From Subsaximicrobium wynnwilliamsii (lineage in GTDB: Bacteria; Bacteroidota; Bacteroidia; Flavobacteriales; Flavobacteriaceae), in assembly GCF_007997225.1 (NCBI RefSeq), contig NZ_VORM01000001.1:62001-126000 (forward strand): a DNA stretch of 64,000 bases. Reading direction: 5' to 3'. The translations under genes were made by a program, and so were the position numbers. Of the stretch, positions 60,370 to 64,000 are shown piece after piece. Below the pieces are notes generated by a model that ran no database searches, had not been told where the DNA came from, and saw only the letters and a program-made list of their open reading frames with translations. Every line of letters begins with the position of its first letter. Position 1 is the stretch's first letter.

Positions 60370-61431
60370 TCAGAATATCCGCTCCAGCAATTCAACATAC
60401 AACCCAATACCTTCCTCAATTTCCTTTAAATAAATAAACTCATCTGCAGAATGCGAGCGTGTGCTATCTCCTGGACCCAGTTTCAATGACGGACAAGCCA
60501 ACACCGCTTGGTCCGACAAGGTTGGCGACCCATAAGTTTCGCGTCCCATGGCCAAACCTGACTGCACCAAGGGATGCTCTTTGGGAATGGAAGAGGAATT
60601 TAACCTTAAACTTCGAGGTATTATGCTATCGCAAGGCGATTCGTTTTGGAGCATTTCTGCAATTTCCGCATTGCTGTAACAATCGTTGACCCGCACATCG
60701 ATGACCAAATCCACTTCCGCCGGAATCGCATTGTGTTGTTCCCCAGCCTTGATTTGCGAGACCGTCATCTTTACCTCGCCCAAAGTCTCAGAGGTCTTTT
60801 TGAAGCTATAATCCTTAAACCATTGCAGCACCTCAATGCAATTATAAATGGCATTATCGGGATTGGGATGCGCTGCATGACTTGGCCTGCCCTTTACTTT
60901 GGCATCAAATACCACCAGCCCCTTCTCTGCAATGGCAAGTTGCATCAAAGTGGGTTCGCCCACAATGGCAACATCCACCTTTGGCATGATTTGCAGCATG
61001 CTGTTCAACCCATTTGACCCACTATTTTCCTCTTCTGCGGAAGCCACCATGACCAAATTATAATTCAAATCTTCGTGTTCATAGAAATAGGTAAACGTCG
61101 CCAACAAAGACACCAAACAACCACCAGCATCGTTGCTGCCAAGACCGAATAATTTACCATCGGCAACAATTGCCTTAAAAGGGTCTTTGGTATAGGCAGA
61201 ATTTGGTTTGACGGTGTCGTGATGCGAGTTCAACAATAGGGTTGGCTTGGCTTCCTCAAAATTTTTATTGACTGCCCAAACATTGTTTTTCGTTCTTGTA
61301 GCGTCAATGTTATGCGTTTTGAACCATTGCTCAATCAGCTCAGCCGTTTTATCCTCTTCAGAAGAAAAAGACTGGGTCTCAATTAGATTTTTCAGTAAGG
61401 CAATGGCCTCTTGTGTAAGTGTCGCGATCAT
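60370..61431 (-). CDS. argE: M20-family acylornithine deacetylase
   Basis: A 353-residue M20 metallopeptidase. LLNSHHDTVKPN, GLGSNDAGGC and VASAEEENSGS supply metal ligands and the catalytic Glu. It sits between argB and argH with a 4-bp overlap with argB, so it should remove the acyl group from N-acyl-ornithine or N-acyl-citrulline. With a carbamoyltransferase acting on acyl-ornithine, acylcitrulline is the more likely substrate. Annotation as DapE-like is possible elsewhere. Confidence 0.87.
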   Translation of the reverse strand: MIATLTQEAIALLKNLIETQSFSSEEDKTAELIEQWFKTHNIDATRTKNNVWAVNKNFEEAKPTLLLNSHHDTVKPNSAYTKDPFKAIVADGKLFGLGSNDAGGCLVSLLATFTYFYEHEDLNYNLVMVASAEEENSGSNGLNSMLQIMPKVDVAIVGEPTLMQLAIAEKGLVVFDAKVKGRPSHAAHPNPDNAIYNCIEVLQWFKDYSFKKTSETLGEVKMTVSQIKAGEQHNAIPAEVDLVIDVRVNDCYSNAEIAEMLQNESPCDSIIPRSLRLNSSSIPKEHPLVQSGLAMGRETYGSPTLSDQAVLACPSLKLGPGDSTRSHSADEFIYLKEIEEGIGLYVELLERIF

Positions 61432-62204
61432 TTGGTGATGGTTGTAAAATTAGCATTCGGGTTACTCAACATTTCGGGTTTACCGATGCATACTTTATTG
61501 ACATTCTTCTGAATCGCATAAATGCAATTAAGGAGTTTGGGCAGCATGCCTTCGGAAATGATACGTTGTTGCATCAAATCTTGATAATTTTCAGTACTAA
61601 TGTGTTTAATAACGGAAGTTTCATCGTCCACGTCTCGAAGCACACCATTTTTTTCGAAGCAATAATACAATTCTGTCTCATAGGTGTTCGCAAAAGCAAT
61701 GGCCAATTCTGAAGCAATCGTGTCGGCATTTGTGTTTAATAGTTGTCCGTTTTGGTCATGGGTCAAGGCACAGAACACTGGCGCAACCCCTTGCGTTAAC
61801 AACACTTCCAAAACAGCAGTGTTCACTTGCGCTATATCGCCAGCAAAACCATAATCAATTGGTGTTGCCGGTCTCTTTTTAGAAACAATGGTATTGCCAT
61901 CGGCACCAGAAAATCCAATCGCATTGCAATGTTTCGCCTGCAATTGCACGACGATGTTCTTGTTGATTTTACCGGCATAGACCATGGTAATGATGTCTAA
62001 AGTTGCAGCATTGGTCACGCGCCTGCCATCAATCATGTTGACCTCCATCCCTAAATCGGTCGCAAGTTTTGTGGCCAGTTTGCCCCCACCGTGAATCAGG
62101 ATTTTTGGGCCTTCCAATTTGGCGAACAGTTCTATAAATGCGGACAAGCTAGACGCATCATCAATTATATTCCCTCCAATTTTTATGATTTTTAGTGTTT
62201 TCAT
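61428..62204 (-). CDS. argB: N-acetylglutamate kinase (acyl-glutamate kinase)
   Basis: A 258-residue amino-acid kinase. IKIGGNIID, ILIHGGGKLATKL, GRRVTNAATLDIITMVYAG and GFSGADGN are ArgB motifs. It lacks the N-terminal helix tied to arginine inhibition in some enzymes. In Bacteroidota the substrate may be the succinyl form. The repeat CCCGCTTTCGCGGG ends 8 bp before the start. Confidence 0.92.
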   Translation of the reverse strand: MKTLKIIKIGGNIIDDASSLSAFIELFAKLEGPKILIHGGGKLATKLATDLGMEVNMIDGRRVTNAATLDIITMVYAGKINKNIVVQLQAKHCNAIGFSGADGNTIVSKKRPATPIDYGFAGDIAQVNTAVLEVLLTQGVAPVFCALTHDQNGQLLNTNADTIASELAIAFANTYETELYYCFEKNGVLRDVDDETSVIKHISTENYQDLMQQRIISEGMLPKLLNCIYAIQKNVNKVCIGKPEMLSNPNANFTTITK

Positions 62205-62208
62205 CTTT

Positions 62209-62229
62209 GTGCCCGCGAAAGCGGGTATC
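62209..62229 (-). repeat. TTTC-loop palindrome upstream of argB
   Basis: In the sense of argB, GATACCCGCTTTCGCGGGCA is followed by CAAAG and ATG. It equals the unit before leuD. Confidence 0.82.
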
Positions 62230-62310
62230 TTTTAATTTCAGCTCTGATTTTATAAGTAGTTCAATAGTTTCATAAATCCGACGCTAAGAGTTCCGAACAA
62301 ACCGCTCATC

Positions 62311-62350
62311 AGACCTCACAGTCCCGAAAGCTTTCGGGACGGTGAGGTCT
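62311..62350. repeat. Nested palindrome with GTCCCGAAAGCTTTCGGGAC core
   Basis: AGACCTCAC and GTGAGGTCT (9-bp arms) enclose a 20-bp perfect palindrome GTCCCGAAAGCTTTCGGGAC. It has the same design as 48188-48227. Confidence 0.82.
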
Positions 62351-62379
62351 ATAACGAAGTCCAACGGTGTTGCTCATCA

Positions 62380-63315
62380 CTACAAACCTTCCAAAATATG
62401 TTTTAGCACTACTTGCGCTGCAAAAGTGCGATTGTTAGCTTGCTTTATCACTAGGGAATTGTCGCCATCCAACACCGCGTCCTCGACCACCACATTCCGC
62501 CTTACCGGTAAACAGTGCATAAATTTTGCCTTACCCAATTTTGCTTCGGTCATCATCCAATTGGGGTCTTGGTTTAAAATTTTTCCGTAGTCCTTAAAAT
62601 TGCTCCAGTTTTTGACATACACAAAATCGGCATCTTTTAAAGCTTCCGTTTGCTTGTGATTGATGGGTGTGTTTTTCGTAATCGCTTCATCCAGTTCATA
62701 CCCCTCGGGATGCGTGATGCTAAAATCAACTTCCATCATCTGCATCATTTCCACAAAGGAATTGGCGACTGCCTGCGGCAAAGCTTTAGGATGTGGTGCC
62801 CAAGACAAAACCACTTTAGGCCTTGGTTTATCGGCCAATTCTGAAATGGTAATCGCATCGGTCAAGGCCTGAAGCGGGTGGGCGGTGGCGCTTTCCATGT
62901 TAATAATTGGCACCGTTGCATATTTTTCGAAACTGCGCAACACGTATTCAGACTGGTCTTTGGCCTTATCGGTTAAACTCGGGAATGCGCGAACCGCAAT
63001 CACATCGGCATATTGTGAAATCACTTTCGCTGCTTCCTTGATGTGTTCGGTACTGTTGGTGTTCATTATGCCGCCATCTTCAAACTCGATGTTCCAAGCG
63101 TCGTTGACGTTGAGAATGCTAACGTTCATGCCCAAGTTTCGAGCAGCTTTTTCGGTACTCAAACGCGTTCGCAAACTGGCATTGAAAAACAACATGACCA
63201 AGGTTTTATGCTTGCCCAAATGGGCATACTCGTACGGATTCATTTTCAGCAAAATGGCTTCTTTTATGAGTTCCTGTAGATTTTTGATGTCGTTGATTTG
63301 TGTGTATTTTTTCAT
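62380..63315 (-). CDS. argF': N-acylornithine carbamoyltransferase (ArgF' type)
   Basis: 311 residues. The carbamoyl-phosphate site reads FFNASLRTRLSTEKAARNLG in place of the STRT-type loop of ordinary OTCase. A proline-bearing loop VRAFPSLTDKAKDQ and ESATAHPLQALTDA follow. These fit the acetyl/succinyl-ornithine carbamoyltransferases known from Xanthomonas and Bacteroides. Citrulline would then be made as an N-acyl derivative and freed by the argE product. Confidence 0.9.
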   Translation of the reverse strand: MKKYTQINDIKNLQELIKEAILLKMNPYEYAHLGKHKTLVMLFFNASLRTRLSTEKAARNLGMNVSILNVNDAWNIEFEDGGIMNTNSTEHIKEAAKVISQYADVIAVRAFPSLTDKAKDQSEYVLRSFEKYATVPIINMESATAHPLQALTDAITISELADKPRPKVVLSWAPHPKALPQAVANSFVEMMQMMEVDFSITHPEGYELDEAITKNTPINHKQTEALKDADFVYVKNWSNFKDYGKILNQDPNWMMTEAKLGKAKFMHCLPVRRNVVVEDAVLDGDNSLVIKQANNRTFAAQVVLKHILEGL

Positions 63316-63321
63316 GCCCTG

Positions 63322-63337
63322 TCCGCGAAAGCGGGTA
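63322..63337 (-). repeat. TTTC-loop palindrome upstream of argF'
   Basis: In the sense of argF', TACCCGCTTTCGCGGA precedes the ATG by 6 bp. Confidence 0.75.
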
Positions 63338-63348
63338 TCTTTTATGCT

Positions 63349-63386
63349 TTCCCCTAACGTCGATAACTATCGGAACCTAAGGGGAA
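63349..63386. repeat. CCCCTAA...TAAGGGG palindrome with a CGAT hairpin in its centre
   Basis: TTCCCC and GGGGAA arms enclose CGATAACTATCG. The outer unit resembles the metF/leuD repeat and the inner one the CCGATAGTTATCGG hairpin of 5632-5649, so one may be nested in the other. Confidence 0.6.
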
Positions 63387-63420
63387 TGTTAATTTCGTTC
63401 TCAATTTAAAATTTTATCAA

Positions 63421-63449
63421 ACCTACAAGGTCTTTAAGACCTTGCAGGT
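63421..63449. repeat. Palindromic repeat, ACCTACAAGGT family
   Basis: ACCTACAAGGTCTTTAAGACCTTGCAGGT-type copy with compensating changes in both arms (GTCTT/AAGAC), which suggests selection or copying as a hairpin. Confidence 0.78.
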
Positions 63450-63475
63450 TGGTCGATTTGCGTGCTTTGGGGTTC

Positions 63476-63508
63476 AAACCTAACAGGTTTTAGAAACCTG
63501 TTAGGTTT
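63476..63508. repeat. AAACCTAACAGGTTT palindrome
   Basis: AAACCTAACAGGTTT and AAACCTGTTAGGTTT form a 15-bp perfect stem around a 3-nt centre. It is related to the ACCTACAAGG family and lies 12 bp after the argD stop, so it may also end argD transcripts. Confidence 0.78.
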
Positions 63509-63519
63509 AGTTTGTCACG

Positions 63520-64000
63520 TCATTTTAGTTCGTAACGAAGTGCCTCAAACAATTTATCTATGTGCTTTTCCTGAATGGTCAATGGCGGAAGAATGCGAAT
63601 CAAATTAGGATTTTTTGCACTTCCCGTAAAAATGTGATGCTCGTAAATAAGAGCTTTTCGCAATTCTGAAATTGGAAACTCAAACTCCAAGCCTAACATC
63701 AAACCTCTACCTTTGACTGATTTCAAGCCGGGCAAACCTTCTGTTTTACTTCGGAAATAGTCTGAAACACGCTTCACATTTTCCGTCAATTGTTCTGTTT
63801 CCAAAACCTTTAAAACCGATAAAGTCGCAACACAGGCGAGATGGTTACCGCCAAAAGTGGTGCCCAACAAACCAAAAGAGGCCTTAATTTCAGGATGAAT
63901 CAAAATACCTCCAACTGGAAATCCGTTGCCCATACCTTTAGCTATAGAAATGATATCTGGAGTTAAGCCATGTTTTTGAAAGGCGAAAAAATCGCCTGTT
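63520..64000 (-). CDS. argD: Acylornithine aminotransferase, C-terminal part
   Basis: An open frame from the right edge to a stop at 63520, about 160 residues. TGDFFAFQKHGLTPDIISIA and KGMGNGFPVGG carry the PLP-lysine region of class III aminotransferases. FGGNHLACVATLSVL and VKGRGLMLGLEF follow. The N-terminus lies outside the window. It precedes argF' on the same strand, as expected for the arg cluster. Confidence 0.92.
   Translation of the reverse strand, partial: TGDFFAFQKHGLTPDIISIAKGMGNGFPVGGILIHPEIKASFGLLGTTFGGNHLACVATLSVLKVLETEQLTENVKRVSDYFRSKTEGLPGLKSVKGRGLMLGLEFEFPISELRKALIYEHHIFTGSAKNPNLIRILPPLTIQEKHIDKLFEALRYELK

Noticed and set aside
1-64000. CRISPR array or large mobile element
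   Set aside because: No regularly spaced direct repeats with unique spacers, and no transposase, integrase or phage genes were seen. The repeats present are short palindromes and simple tandem tracts.

Overview
The window reads as chromosomal DNA of a gliding marine-type member of the Flavobacteriaceae (Bacteroidota). The supporting evidence is gldA, gldB and gldC, a PorT-like barrel, a type IX secretion sorting tail (FPNPS), a split MetH, a MetX/MetY/MetZ methionine locus, promoters of the TTTG-N19-TAnnTTTG type, and low G+C. No rRNA or tRNA gene, CRISPR array, prophage or intact IS element was found. Most genes are housekeeping or biosynthetic. The unusual material lies between the genes.

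Layout. 1-4.2 kb: phenylacetyl-CoA epoxidase genes paaE-paaA-paaB-(paaC, cut by the left edge) on the minus strand behind a TetR regulator with an 18-bp palindromic operator. A four-helix-bundle (23S-IVP type) gene bracketed by inverted GAAGAT arms sits between paaB and paaC. 4.2-8.3 kb: rhodanese, DUF4230 protein, gldC-gldB and nadE. 8.4-16.5 kb: an atypical response regulator, dnaG without zinc ligands, an ECF sigma/anti-sigma-like/barrel operon, and a pair of ferritin-like proteins. 16.9-29.3 kb: rplM-rpsI, rpsB-tsf, pyrH, frr, a barrel protein, an MMPL exporter, asnS, rpoN and a PAP2-like membrane protein. 29.3-33.7 kb: PorT-like barrel, ExbD-ExbD-membrane protein-ExbB, and rsgA. 33.9-39.0 kb: a small T9SS cargo protein and the aromatic amino-acid operon pheA-aminotransferase-tyrA-aroG/CM. 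A newly read Phe/Tyr/Trp-rich leader peptide and terminator precede that operon. 39.2-43.1 kb: gldA, a DUF2807 lipoprotein, a UPF0175/DUF3368 toxin-antitoxin pair and a PagL-like protein. 43.1-52.2 kb: a SAM-I riboswitch followed by metY-metX-metZ-metH(N)-metH(C)-metF. 52.5-58.9 kb: a conserved hypothetical gene and leuA-leuC-leuD-leuB. 58.9-64 kb: argH-argE-argB-argF'-argD (argD cut by the right edge), all on the minus strand.

The biosynthetic blocks cover Phe/Tyr, Met, Leu and Arg. Met appears to be controlled by SAM sensing and Phe/Tyr by ribosome-mediated attenuation. No leader was seen for leu or arg.

The most interesting signals are: (1) an IVS-like unit in the paa mRNA, a four-helix-bundle ORF enclosed by 19-bp perfect inverted repeats; (2) an aromatic leader-peptide attenuator; (3) several families of short palindromic repeats that form the region just upstream of start codons (metF, leuD, leuB, argH, argB, argF'), lie nested inside one another, and in metH contribute codons and the stop region of the gene.
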